A DNA stretch of 64,000 bases from Myxococcales bacterium (GTDB lineage: Bacteria; Myxococcota_A; Polyangia; Polyangiales; Polyangiaceae), in contig CAHJWM010000007.1 of NCBI GenBank assembly GCA_903642325.1, positions 1 through 64,000 on the forward strand, given 5' to 3'. How positions within the stretch are numbered: the stretch's first letter is position 1; each line of letters begins with the position of its first letter. The position numbers were made by a program, and so were the translations under genes. A model generated the notes under the pieces. It was given only the letters and a program-made list of their open reading frames with translations, did not search any database and was not told the DNA's origin. Shown piece after piece: positions 55,415-64,000 of the stretch.

Positions 55415-56311
55415 TTACTCTCGGCGCGCTGGGCGGACCTTGGCCCCTTCTCCGTCGTATGCGTAGAAACCGCGTCCGGTTTTCCGCCCGAGCTGCCCGG
55501 AAGCGACCAAGTTCTTCAACAACACCGAGGACCGATACTTTGGATCGCCAAAATCTTCCTCCAGCACGCGCGCGATCGATAGCACCGTATCGAGGCCGAT
55601 CAGATCCGCCAGCTCGAGCGGACCGAGGGGGTGATTGAGCCCGAGACGCGCGCCTCGGTCGATGTCCTCCGCGCTGCCACAGCCTTCTTCGAGGGCGAAA
55701 CAGGCCTCGTTCAAAAACGGAATCAACATTCGATTGACCAGGAAGCCCGGCCTATCCTGGCTCACGATCGAGGTCTTCTCCAGTCGGTCGGACAGTGTCC
55801 TGACCACGCTCAGGGTCTCGTCACTGGTGCGGAGGCCGCGTACGATCTCGACCAGCTTCATCACCGGCACCGGGTTCATGAAGTGCATGCCAACCACGTG
55901 CTCGGGGCGCCCGGTCTCGGCCGCCAGCCGCGTGATGGAAATGCTCGAGGTGTTGGAAGCCAAGATAGCTCCCGGTTTGGCAAGCTCATCGGCTCGCTTG
56001 AAGATCGCGAGCTTGAGCGCGCGATCTTCGCTAGCCGCCTCGATCATCAAGTCGGCTCGCGGGTAAGCGAGCTCGGCTTGGCAGAGCTCTACGCGCGTTA
56101 GCGTCGCCCAGCATTCTTCCACCGCGAGCCGGCCTTTGTCCACGAGTCGGACCAGCTCACGTTCGATGGTCGATCGACCGGCGCGTGCGCGCTCGCAGGT
56201 CTCATCGCTCAGGAGCACCGTGTAACCGGCGCGCGCGCACACCTGGGCGATGCCCGCGCCCATCTGCCCGGCGCCCACGACGGCGATCACCGCATTCTCG
56301 GAGAGCTCCAT
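55415..56311 (-). CDS. 3-hydroxybutyryl-CoA/3-hydroxyacyl-CoA dehydrogenase
   Basis: 298 residues from ATG 56311 (ATG 56329 possible). It oxidises 3-hydroxyacyl-CoA to 3-ketoacyl-CoA with NAD(P)+. The Rossmann motif [21 protein letters not shown] is near the start. [12 protein letters not shown], the catalytic His-containing [19 protein letters not shown], and the substrate-domain end [16 protein letters not shown] and [16 protein letters not shown] are all as in the ~285-residue single-domain enzymes. No hydratase or thiolase is adjacent, so butyrate versus fatty-acid use is open. Confidence 0.93.
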   Translation of the reverse strand: MELSENAVIAVVGAGQMGAGIAQVCARAGYTVLLSDETCERARAGRSTIERELVRLVDKGRLAVEECWATLTRVELCQAELAYPRADLMIEAASEDRALKLAIFKRADELAKPGAILASNTSSISITRLAAETGRPEHVVGMHFMNPVPVMKLVEIVRGLRTSDETLSVVRTLSDRLEKTSIVSQDRPGFLVNRMLIPFLNEACFALEEGCGSAEDIDRGARLGLNHPLGPLELADLIGLDTVLSIARVLEEDFGDPKYRSSVLLKNLVASGQLGRKTGRGFYAYDGEGAKVRPARRE

Positions 56312-56363
56312 GGCGGCAGCTTCGCCCACGCTGACCGAGTCTGCTAGTCTGACTCGCGCCGCG

Positions 56364-57212
56364 ATGGGAATTTGGGCTTGCGTTCGTCATGGCTGCGCGC
56401 TCGCGGTTTTAGGAAGCGGTTGCGCCTTTTCACGGCCGGACGCGGCCCGCCAGGCACGCGCGCTGGTCGTGGAAGGGCGCTCGGCAGACGCCGCCGGCGA
56501 GCTCGAAGCGTCACTACGGCGGCAGCCCACGGCCGTCCCCGAGCGTCGGCTGTTGATCCGCATCTACGCCAGCATGGGCCGGCTAGACCGCGCACAGCAG
56601 CATGCGGAAGTCTTGGCTCGAACGCTCGGCCCGGCGAGCCCAATCCCATGGGTCGAGCTTGGGTATGCGCTCGAGCTCGTGCACCGTTACGATGAAGCGC
56701 TCGCGCAGTACGATCGCGCGGCCGCCGTCGCGCCGGGTGACGCCTTGGGTCCGCTCACCGGTGGCATGCGCGCTGCGCGTTGGGGTGAGCTCGAGCTTGC
56801 CGAGCCGCGGCTGCTGGAAGCGCTTCGGCGTGATCCTAGTCTTGCGCAGGTTTGGCATGCTTTGGGTGTCGTTCGTCTGCAACGCGGGGACCTGGATGGC
56901 GCCAGCGCTGCCTACTTCTCCGGTCTGCGGGCCGACCCGCTGGTTCTGGAGGACCACGTGGGCCTGGCCACGGTGGCATTAATGCGGGGAGACGCCGCCC
57001 TTGCGCTCGACCAGTACGATGCGCTCGTTGCGGCCCGGCCCCGCTTCGCTGACGCGCAGCTTGGGCGGGCTTGGGCACTGAGTAAGCTCGGTCGCTTGCA
57101 GGAGGCGCAGCGCGCGCTCGACCGGGCCGCTGAGCTTGGCGCAAGTCCAAAGCCTTTGCAGGCGGAACGCCGCGTCCTTGGTCAGCTGCGCGGCGAGCCT
57201 GCGATGCATTGA
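56364..57212 (+). CDS. TPR-repeat protein, probably exported
   Basis: 282 residues from ATG 56364; the frame is open to 56250, but the ATG gives a sensible signal segment ([11 protein letters not shown], a weak lipobox). About six TPR units follow, for example [41 protein letters not shown] and [20 protein letters not shown]. TPRs mediate protein-protein contact. It is divergent from the dehydrogenase gene and sits 160 bp before the giant TPR gene, which may share its process. Confidence 0.8.
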   Translation: MGIWACVRHGCALAVLGSGCAFSRPDAARQARALVVEGRSADAAGELEASLRRQPTAVPERRLLIRIYASMGRLDRAQQHAEVLARTLGPASPIPWVELGYALELVHRYDEALAQYDRAAAVAPGDALGPLTGGMRAARWGELELAEPRLLEALRRDPSLAQVWHALGVVRLQRGDLDGASAAYFSGLRADPLVLEDHVGLATVALMRGDAALALDQYDALVAARPRFADAQLGRAWALSKLGRLQEAQRALDRAAELGASPKPLQAERRVLGQLRGEPAMH

Positions 57213-57372
57213 AATGTGCGCAAGACGCGGCCGCTGTGACCAAAGCCTCGGGCGGAAAGACAATTGAAATCGTGGTCTTGCCGAGCTTGTAACGACTCGG
57301 CGCGCGGCGTACTGTCGAGTCTCCGCTCCGTGCCGAAACCGCGGCGATCGAGTGGGCAATAACGGGTGAGGA

Positions 57373-60300
57373 ATGGACTCCCAGACGATCCGCACGGCGC
57401 TCGGAACACTGCAGGCAATACCAGACTCGGCCGAGGCGTGGGCGGCTCTCCGAGGCTCCTCGCGGGAACGTGGCGGCGACCTGTCGACCGACGAGCTCCT
57501 TCGATTGCTCGAGGCCGCGGGCGACAAGCACGTTGCGCGCGGGGAGTGGAATGCCGTGGCTGGCCTTTTGGACGTGGCGGCACAGGTTGCCGAGGGCACG
57601 CCTCGCGAGGCCGAGATCGTGAGCGAGCAGGCGAAGGTGCTGCTGAACGAGACGTTCGACGACGACGGCGCCGCCGTTTGCTATCTGCGGCTGCTCGAGA
57701 TCGAGCCGAATAGCCCAGTGGCAACGGCGGCCATCGCCGAGAGCGAGCACAAGCGCCAGCGATTTTCGGAGTTGGCCACGACCTACGCCTCGGAGGCGGA
57801 GCAGGCGACGGACGAGATCTACAAGAGCTCGATGCTGATGCGCGCCGCGGAGATGGAGGTGCGCTACGGCGGTCAGAGGGTCAGTCTAGAAACGGCCACC
57901 GAGCGCTTGGAGCAAGCCGTACGTCTCGACCCAACGAACGAGCGCGCGGGCCGCCTACTCGAGCACGTGTACCGCGTGGGCAACCGCTGGGAGGAGCTCG
58001 CGCGGGTGCTCGAGCGTCTGGCCGATCGCAGCGAGAAACCAGGCTCGCGCGTGGCGGCGGGCGTGCGCTTGGCGCGCCTGTACGCCCAGCACCTGTCGGA
58101 CAACGAGCGAGCCGCGCGCGCTTATGATCGCGTGTTGCGCGTGGACGCCGCGCACACGGAAGCAAAAGGCTTTCTGGCCGAGTTCTACGGTAACGACGAA
58201 CGTTGGGCCGACCTCGTGCTCTTGTACGAGCGCGAGCTCAAGGCCAAGGACACGAACGACGCGGAACGTCTGGGCGACATGCTGCAGATCGCGATGCTCC
58301 ATTGGCGCAAGCTCGGGCGGCCACCGGATGCCGAGCCCTGGTTCGAGCGCGTCCGCAAAGTGGCGCCCACGAACGAAGGGATGCTCAGCTTCTATCGCGA
58401 GTATTATGGCTCCCTGGAAGACGACACTCGCTTGATCGAGGTGTTGCAGGGAGCGCAGCGCTCAGTTCCGGACGCCTCCAAAGAACGCCGGCAGCTCGCG
58501 TCCGAGATCGCCAAGCTCGCGGAAGGTACGGCCAACGCGCAGAAGGCGATTGAGCAGTACAAGAGCATTCTGCGCCAGGATCCGGACAGCCCCGAAGCGC
58601 GCGATGCACTGAAGCGCCTTTACAAACAAACCCAAGGTTACAACGCGCTCGTCGAGCTACTGCGTCAGCAGCTGGAACGTACGCCGGCCGAGGAATACGC
58701 CACGCGGCTCGCGATCTTGCGCGAGGTGGCGACGGTGTACCGGCAGTACGCGCATAGCGATACGGCGTTGCTCTCGGTGCTGAGCCAGATCGTGCAGCTC
58801 GACGACAAGCTCGACGAGCGCGACGTGGACGAGATGCGGGAGTTGGTGGGGCTCTACGATAAGCTCGGCCGACATCGCGACTTGATCACGCACCAGTTGA
58901 GGCTCGCAGAAATCACGCCGGACCTCGAGGAAAAGAAGGAGCTCTATAGAGCGGCCGGACGGCGCTGGCTCGAGCAATTTTCGAACGCTCAGAACGCGAC
59001 CGAAGCCTACGCTGCGCTACTGAAGATCGCGCCGAACGATCCAGAAGCTCACGAGCGGCTGGAGGATCTTTATCGAAAGCGTCGCGCCTGGGACAAACTG
59101 TTCGAGCTGTATTCGGCCGACTTGGTCACGGCCGAGGGTGCCGCCAAGCTATCGCTCTTGAAGGAGCTCGCCCAGCTTGCGGCCGACCGCCTAAACCGCG
59201 GCGCGGACGCGGTCGAGCTTTACAAACAAATTTTGGAGATCGATCCGACGCGCGCCGAAGTCCTCGATGCGCTCGAAAAGTACGCCGAGCGGGCCAAGGA
59301 TTGGCCGACACTGGCCGAGGTATTGGAGCGCCGCGTGACCTCGCTTTCCGACGAGCCGGCGCGGCTCGCCGCGCTGCAGAAGCTCGGTACGGTGTACGCA
59401 GATCACGTCGCCGATCACGCGAAGGCGGCCCAGGCCTGGCAGCGCGTGCTCGAGCTATCGCCCGGGCACTCTAGGGCGCTTCGCGTGCTGCGCGAGACGT
59501 ACCTGCAGAGCTCCGATTACGATGGGCTCGAGCGCCTGTATGCGTCGCAGAACGACTGGGAGGGTCTTGCCGAGGTGCTGAGCACGGCCGCGGACCGCGC
59601 CAAAGAGGCGCCCCCGCGCATCGAGCTCAGCTACCGCGCAGCCGCCGTGTACGAGCAAAAGCTCGGACAACCCGAACGCGCGTTTCGTTCTTACGACCGC
59701 ATCTTGACGACCGATCCGACGGACACCCGTGCCGCGGGCGCCCTCGTGCCACTATATGAAAAGGAAGAAAAATGGGCGCGCTTGCCGCCGTTGTACGAGC
59801 TATTGCTCGAACGCGCCGAGAGCGTCCTGGAAAAGCTCGCCCTGCTCAGGAAGTTGGTGGAGGTCTCTGGCCGCCGATTGAACGACAAAAAGGGAGCAGC
59901 CATCTACGCGCGCAAGGCGTACGAGCTTGCCCCCGAGAGCACGGCTGCGCTCGACCTGTTGGAGGACTCGACACGCGCAGCGGGGACGTGGGAAGCGTTC
60001 GTGGATGCGCTGGAGCAGCGCCTACAAATCACGGACACCAGCGCTGCGCCACCGCCGGTGGCCTCGGCGGAGCCCGCAATACAAGCCAGCAAGAAGGGCA
60101 GAAGGAAGAAAAAGAGCGAGCCTCCGCCCGACCCGGGCGCCACGCCCTCGGTCACGGTTGTGGCCGATGCCGAGCGCCGTTTACTCGAGGTGCGCCTGGC
60201 GCGGGTGCTCGCCGAAGAGCTCGGACGCTCGGAGCAAGCCGTGGCTTTGTACAAGCAGATGCTCGAGCAGACGCCGGCCGACGCCGAGGTGGCAGCGGCG

Positions 60301-63300
60301 TTGGAAGCGATCTTACGCCGCGAGGATAGACGCGACGACTTGCGTTGGCTGCTCGAGCTGCGTGTCGAGCACGCCGTGGATGACGAAGCGCGCGCTCGCA
60401 TTTTGAGCGAATGGGCGACGCTCGAGGAAGACGTCTTCGAGGAGCCGGAGCGCGCGGTTGGCATCTATCGGCGCATTCTCCAAGTGCAGGGTTCTGACTC
60501 TGCCGCGCTCGGTGCGTTGCCGCGTCTGCTCTTGACGCAAGGGGATGCGGCTGGTGCCGTAGCGGTGATCGAACAGCATCGAGAAAAGCTGTCCGGTGAT
60601 GATCGAGCGGAACGCGAGGCCGAGCTGGCGGAGCTCTATCTCGATCGCTTGGCGAACCCGGAAGCGGCTTTCGCTCACGCGGTGTCTGCGGTCGAATCGA
60701 CGCCGGTAAAGGCACGCGTAATGTCCGTGCTCGAGCGATTGGTGGAGTTGCCCGCGGTGCGTTCGCGGGCGGCAGAGGTGCTGGCCATGCAGTACGCGGC
60801 CTCCGCCGAGCCGCGCCGCGAAGCGAGCGCGTTGACCGTGCTCTTGGCGGAGACCAAGGACCCTGCGCTGCGCTTGGCTCTCTATGTGCGGTTGGCCGAT
60901 GCTCAGCAGCACAAGCTCAGCTCGTACGGCAACGCTTTGGACGTGGTACTCGAGGCGGTGCGCCTGTATCCGAGCGAGCTGTCGCTCTGGGACCGCGCCG
61001 ATACGTTGGCGCAGCTCGCGGGGCGCCCGACGGATCTTGCGGGCACCTTCCGCGAAGTGCTCCGCGGTGCCTTGGAAGAATCGCTCGAGGTCGAGCTGGC
61101 CGAGCGCGCCGCGCACTTGTACGAAGACCGTTTGGGCGATCCCATCGGGGCCACCCCCTATTTGGAGCGGGTGCTCGCACTTGCACCCGGGAACGAAGCG
61201 GCGTTCCAGCGTCTGAAAGACATTTTGACCGCGGCCGAGCGCTGGGGAGAGCTCGAGGCGCTGTATGACCGCGCGGCCAGCGCCACGTCGGACCTCGCGC
61301 GCCGCGCGGAGATGCTCGTGGAAGTTGCCCTGATCTGCGAAGAGATCATCGAGGATCCGGAGAAGGCCACGCGCTACTACGAGCGCATTCTTGAGGTCGA
61401 CCCGCTGAACGACGTGTCGATTCGGGCCCTCGATCGCTTGTACGTCAAACAGGGCAAGGACAACCAGCTCGCCGCGCTTCTCGAAAAGCGGCTGCAGCAT
61501 GCCACTGGCGAAGAAGCGTTCGAGCTCAAGCTTCGCCTCGCCAAGCTGGACTTGGACCTGCACGAGCCGGAAAAGTCGATGCTGCTGGTGGAGGACGTGC
61601 TCTCCGAGCAAATCAACGATCCGAATGCGCGCGAGCTGAGCGAGCGGATGCTCGAGATCGGAGGTCTGCGTCAGCGCGCCGCGCGTTTGCTCGAGGGCGT
61701 TTACGAAGCCCGGGACGAGATCCGTGACCTCGTGCGCGTACTAGACGTTCGGTTGGAGAGCTTTGGATCCGATCCCGCCAACGCGGATCGGCGTGAGCTA
61801 CTGCGGCGCATCGCCACGCTGCGTGACGAACGCCTGCACGACGACGAGAGCGCGCTCCGTACACTTGCGCTGCTCGTGCCGGCCGACCCGCTGGATGTCG
61901 ACGCACGCAAACGCCTGCTCGAAATCGGCCGGCGGATAGGCATGAACGAGCGCGTCGCCGAGGTGCTCAGCGCGGCGGCGGAACGCGCGGAAAACCGTGT
62001 CTTGCAGGGCGAAATCTTGATGCAGGTCGCAAGCATCTGCGAGGACCTGCTGAACGATCGGCCGCGCGCGGAACGAGTCTACCGGCGGGCGCTCGTGCTC
62101 GACGAACACGACGCCGAGCTGGTTTTGCCGGCGGCGCGCGCTTTGGAGCGCATTTACACGGCGCAGCACGAGCACGCGAAGCTTGCCGAAATGCTGTCCG
62201 TTCAGGTGAAGCTCGAGCAAGACGGTCCGCTTCGGCGCGACCTATTCGGCCGGCTCGGCGAGCTCTATCAAAACGTGCTCGGCGACAATGACGGCGCGAT
62301 TGCCGCCTGGACCGCACGCGTGGAAGAAAATCCCGACGACGAGCCGGCCTTGGCCGCGCTCGACCGTTTGTACGAGCGGACCGAGCGTTACCGTGACCTC
62401 GTGTCGGTGCTCGAACGTCGTCGCGAGGCCTCCGCCGACGCGGAGCTTCGGCGTACGCTGATGACTCGCTCGGGCGAGGTCTTGTGGAAAAAGTTAGAGG
62501 CGATACCCGAAGCGATCGACGCTTACCGGGCGCTGATCGCCGAGTTTGGGGCGAGCGGCGCTTCGCTCGTTTCGCTCGAGCAGCTATTCCAGAGCTCGTC
62601 ACGCTGGGAGGAACTGAGCGATACCTTGGAACGGCACCTCGAAATCGCCGAGAGCGACGGCGAGCGGCTGGAGCTCTTGGCCAAGCTCGGTGCGCTCAAA
62701 CGAGAACACTTGAATGATGGCGCTGGGTCGCTCGAAGCATATCGGCGCGCGCTCGGTATCGACGCCAAACATCTTCCTAGCCGCGCGGCGCTCGAACGGC
62801 AGCTCGACTCGGAGGAGGCCTTGTCACGCCGCGAGTCAGCCCAGATCCTTCACCCTATCTACGAAGCGGAAGCGGATCACGAGCGTCTGCTGCGCGTGCT
62901 CGAAATCGAGGTGTCTACCAGCGACGATTCGCTGGAAAAGCTCGCGGGCTTACGGGCCGCAATGCGGGTTGCGGAGACACAGCTCGAGGATTCGAAGCGT
63001 GGCTTCGGTTATGCCGAGCGCGGGCTGCGGATTGCCGTCGGTCACAGTGAGCTCGAACCCTGGTTTTCGGATTTGGAGCGCCTGGCAGCGGCTACCAATC
63101 AGCAAGCGGAGTACGTCCAGCTGCTGTGCGATGTGGTGCCGGAGATCTTCGACGGTGAGGTTCAGCTCGCCGTCACGCTGAAGATCGCCGATCTCGCGCG
63201 CCACCAGCTCGCGGACCGCGAGCTGTCGCGTAGGTACTACAAAAAGGCGCTCGAGTTACGCGCGGATGACAAGAGGGCGCTCGGCGCCCTCGAGTCATTG

Positions 63301-64000
63301 TACGAGGAAGCCGGGGACGCTCCGAACCTGCTCGAGATCCTCGAGCGCCGGGTCGAGGTCGCAGACAGCGACGAACAGCGGAAGCAGCTCTTGTTCCGGC
63401 GCGCCCGTTTGCTTTCCGACGTTCAAGGCGATCAGCCGCGCGCAATCCGGGTATACGAGACGATCTTGGAGCTGGGGCTCGATCCGGCCGCGATCAGCGC
63501 GTTGGAGGCGCTGTACGCATCGGTGTCGCAGTGGGGCGAGCTGATTGCGCTGTACGAGCGTCAGCTCGACGCGAAGCTGGGTAATTCGGCCGGCCTCCAT
63601 GTCAGTATCGCGCGCGTTGCAGCTCGACAGCAGAACGATCTGGGGCGGGCCTTCGACGAGCTCGAGGCCGCATTGGCTAGCGACAAGCAGCATGCGGGGG
63701 TGATCGCCGAGCTAGAGCGGATCTTGGCCGAGGCGGGCGAAGTCGAGCACCGCGCGCGGGCCGCCGCGCTGCTCGAACCCGTGTATCTGCTGCGTGGCGA
63801 CTTCGACCGCGTGATGGCGGCGATTCGGGCGCGGCTTTCGCACGCGAGCGACCCTGACGACCGGCGTGACTTGCTGTTGCGGTTGGCCAAGCTGTACGAG
63901 GAACAAAAGGAGGATTACCGAGCGGCGCTCGATACCATCGCCGAGCTCCTCAAGGATGATCTCGCCTCCTCGTCCACGGTCTCGGAGCTCGAACGGCTGG
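57373..64000 (+). CDS. Giant TPR-repeat protein, 3'-truncated by window end
   Basis: The frame from ATG 57373 (TGA just upstream; GGTGAGG overlaps it) stays open to 63999: 2209 codons and no stop. It consists of degenerate TPR-like helix pairs of ~35-40 residues, such as NERAARAYDRVLRVDAAHTEA, GADAVELYKQILEIDPTRAE and LNDRPRAERVYRRALVLDEH. One break is a basic, Pro-rich insert near residue 897-925 (SKKGRRKKKSEPPPDPG). There is no signal peptide or transmembrane segment. Such proteins of 3000-4000 residues are known from myxobacteria without defined function; probably a cytoplasmic scaffold. The C-terminus is outside the window. Confidence 0.9.
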   Translation, partial: MDSQTIRTALGTLQAIPDSAEAWAALRGSSRERGGDLSTDELLRLLEAAGDKHVARGEWNAVAGLLDVAAQVAEGTPREAEIVSEQAKVLLNETFDDDGAAVCYLRLLEIEPNSPVATAAIAESEHKRQRFSELATTYASEAEQATDEIYKSSMLMRAAEMEVRYGGQRVSLETATERLEQAVRLDPTNERAGRLLEHVYRVGNRWEELARVLERLADRSEKPGSRVAAGVRLARLYAQHLSDNERAARAYDRVLRVDAAHTEAKGFLAEFYGNDERWADLVLLYERELKAKDTNDAERLGDMLQIAMLHWRKLGRPPDAEPWFERVRKVAPTNEGMLSFYREYYGSLEDDTRLIEVLQGAQRSVPDASKERRQLASEIAKLAEGTANAQKAIEQYKSILRQDPDSPEARDALKRLYKQTQGYNALVELLRQQLERTPAEEYATRLAILREVATVYRQYAHSDTALLSVLSQIVQLDDKLDERDVDEMRELVGLYDKLGRHRDLITHQLRLAEITPDLEEKKELYRAAGRRWLEQFSNAQNATEAYAALLKIAPNDPEAHERLEDLYRKRRAWDKLFELYSADLVTAEGAAKLSLLKELAQLAADRLNRGADAVELYKQILEIDPTRAEVLDALEKYAERAKDWPTLAEVLERRVTSLSDEPARLAALQKLGTVYADHVADHAKAAQAWQRVLELSPGHSRALRVLRETYLQSSDYDGLERLYASQNDWEGLAEVLSTAADRAKEAPPRIELSYRAAAVYEQKLGQPERAFRSYDRILTTDPTDTRAAGALVPLYEKEEKWARLPPLYELLLERAESVLEKLALLRKLVEVSGRRLNDKKGAAIYARKAYELAPESTAALDLLEDSTRAAGTWEAFVDALEQRLQITDTSAAPPPVASAEPAIQASKKGRRKKKSEPPPDPGATPSVTVVADAERRLLEVRLARVLAEELGRSEQAVALYKQMLEQTPADAEVAAALEAILRREDRRDDLRWLLELRVEHAVDDEARARILSEWATLEEDVFEEPERAVGIYRRILQVQGSDSAALGALPRLLLTQGDAAGAVAVIEQHREKLSGDDRAEREAELAELYLDRLANPEAAFAHAVSAVESTPVKARVMSVLERLVELPAVRSRAAEVLAMQYAASAEPRREASALTVLLAETKDPALRLALYVRLADAQQHKLSSYGNALDVVLEAVRLYPSELSLWDRADTLAQLAGRPTDLAGTFREVLRGALEESLEVELAERAAHLYEDRLGDPIGATPYLERVLALAPGNEAAFQRLKDILTAAERWGELEALYDRAASATSDLARRAEMLVEVALICEEIIEDPEKATRYYERILEVDPLNDVSIRALDRLYVKQGKDNQLAALLEKRLQHATGEEAFELKLRLAKLDLDLHEPEKSMLLVEDVLSEQINDPNARELSERMLEIGGLRQRAARLLEGVYEARDEIRDLVRVLDVRLESFGSDPANADRRELLRRIATLRDERLHDDESALRTLALLVPADPLDVDARKRLLEIGRRIGMNERVAEVLSAAAERAENRVLQGEILMQVASICEDLLNDRPRAERVYRRALVLDEHDAELVLPAARALERIYTAQHEHAKLAEMLSVQVKLEQDGPLRRDLFGRLGELYQNVLGDNDGAIAAWTARVEENPDDEPALAALDRLYERTERYRDLVSVLERRREASADAELRRTLMTRSGEVLWKKLEAIPEAIDAYRALIAEFGASGASLVSLEQLFQSSSRWEELSDTLERHLEIAESDGERLELLAKLGALKREHLNDGAGSLEAYRRALGIDAKHLPSRAALERQLDSEEALSRRESAQILHPIYEAEADHERLLRVLEIEVSTSDDSLEKLAGLRAAMRVAETQLEDSKRGFGYAERGLRIAVGHSELEPWFSDLERLAAATNQQAEYVQLLCDVVPEIFDGEVQLAVTLKIADLARHQLADRELSRRYYKKALELRADDKRALGALESLYEEAGDAPNLLEILERRVEVADSDEQRKQLLFRRARLLSDVQGDQPRAIRVYETILELGLDPAAISALEALYASVSQWGELIALYERQLDAKLGNSAGLHVSIARVAARQQNDLGRAFDELEAALASDKQHAGVIAELERILAEAGEVEHRARAAALLEPVYLLRGDFDRVMAAIRARLSHASDPDDRRDLLLRLAKLYEEQKEDYRAALDTIAELLKDDLASSSTVSELERL

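Noticed and set aside
60313-61611. 432-residue minus-strand frame opposite the giant TPR gene
   Set aside because: The plus-strand TPR pattern is continuous through it; the antisense frame only reflects GC-rich codon bias.

Overview
The window reads as chromosomal DNA of a high-GC, gene-dense Gram-negative bacterium, most probably a myxobacterium of the Polyangiales/Sorangium type. This is inferred from gene style, not from a marker gene. The supporting features are lipoproteins with glycine/serine-rich linkers after the lipobox, a DUF4215 plus RCC1-repeat lipoprotein, Hanks-type kinase domains, a very large TPR protein, frequent GTG/TTG starts and many short GTGA-type overlaps.

Layout. 1-5.2 kb: two tandem glycine-rich surface paralogues (the first cut by the window edge) and an RCC1-repeat lipoprotein. 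5.2-10.6 kb (minus): a membrane protein, a MutS2-like ATPase, a membrane-anchored zinc metalloprotease, a zinc-ribbon protein and a uridine kinase. 10.7-14 kb: an MscS channel fused to a cyclic-nucleotide domain, an unknown protein and a HAD phosphatase. 14.1-20.4 kb: an ammonium transporter with a clear terminator, a KdpD/KdpE-type two-component pair and an allophanate hydrolase. 20.5-25.7 kb: an HTTM membrane protein with its coupled partner, a methyltransferase, a lipoprotein MsrA, a DUF2141 protein and undecaprenyl-diphosphatase. 25.7-34.9 kb: a glycoside-hydrolase-like protein, glucose-6-phosphate dehydrogenase, HflX, a SWIM-SNF2 helicase and a thioredoxin-like lipoprotein. 35-41.6 kb: a carbohydrate ABC importer (binding protein and two permeases, no ATPase) divergent from a GH31 alpha-glucosidase. 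41.7-44.4 kb: an EAL phosphodiesterase, a putative outer-membrane protein, a NYN nuclease and tRNA-Leu(UAA). 44.4-45.9 kb: a gene-poor stretch with a frameshifted tyrosine-recombinase remnant and a second broken gene fragment. 46-57 kb: a fatty-acid hydroxylase, a protein with two kinase domains that both lack the catalytic aspartate, ThiD, EF-P, lipoproteins, a 3-hydroxyacyl-CoA dehydrogenase and a TPR protein. 57.4-64 kb: a giant TPR protein that runs off the end of the window.

Functional groupings. The importer and GH31 enzyme form a likely oligosaccharide uptake and degradation unit. Amt and allophanate hydrolase both serve nitrogen supply, but no urea carboxylase or kdpFABC genes are present. 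Most of the rest is core or lifestyle function without an obvious pathway. The observations most worth checking are the tandem pseudokinase-like protein (47.3-49.4 kb), the decayed integrase beside tRNA-Leu, the giant TPR protein and the mosaic glycine-rich paralogues. No CRISPR array, rRNA operon or intact mobile element was seen.
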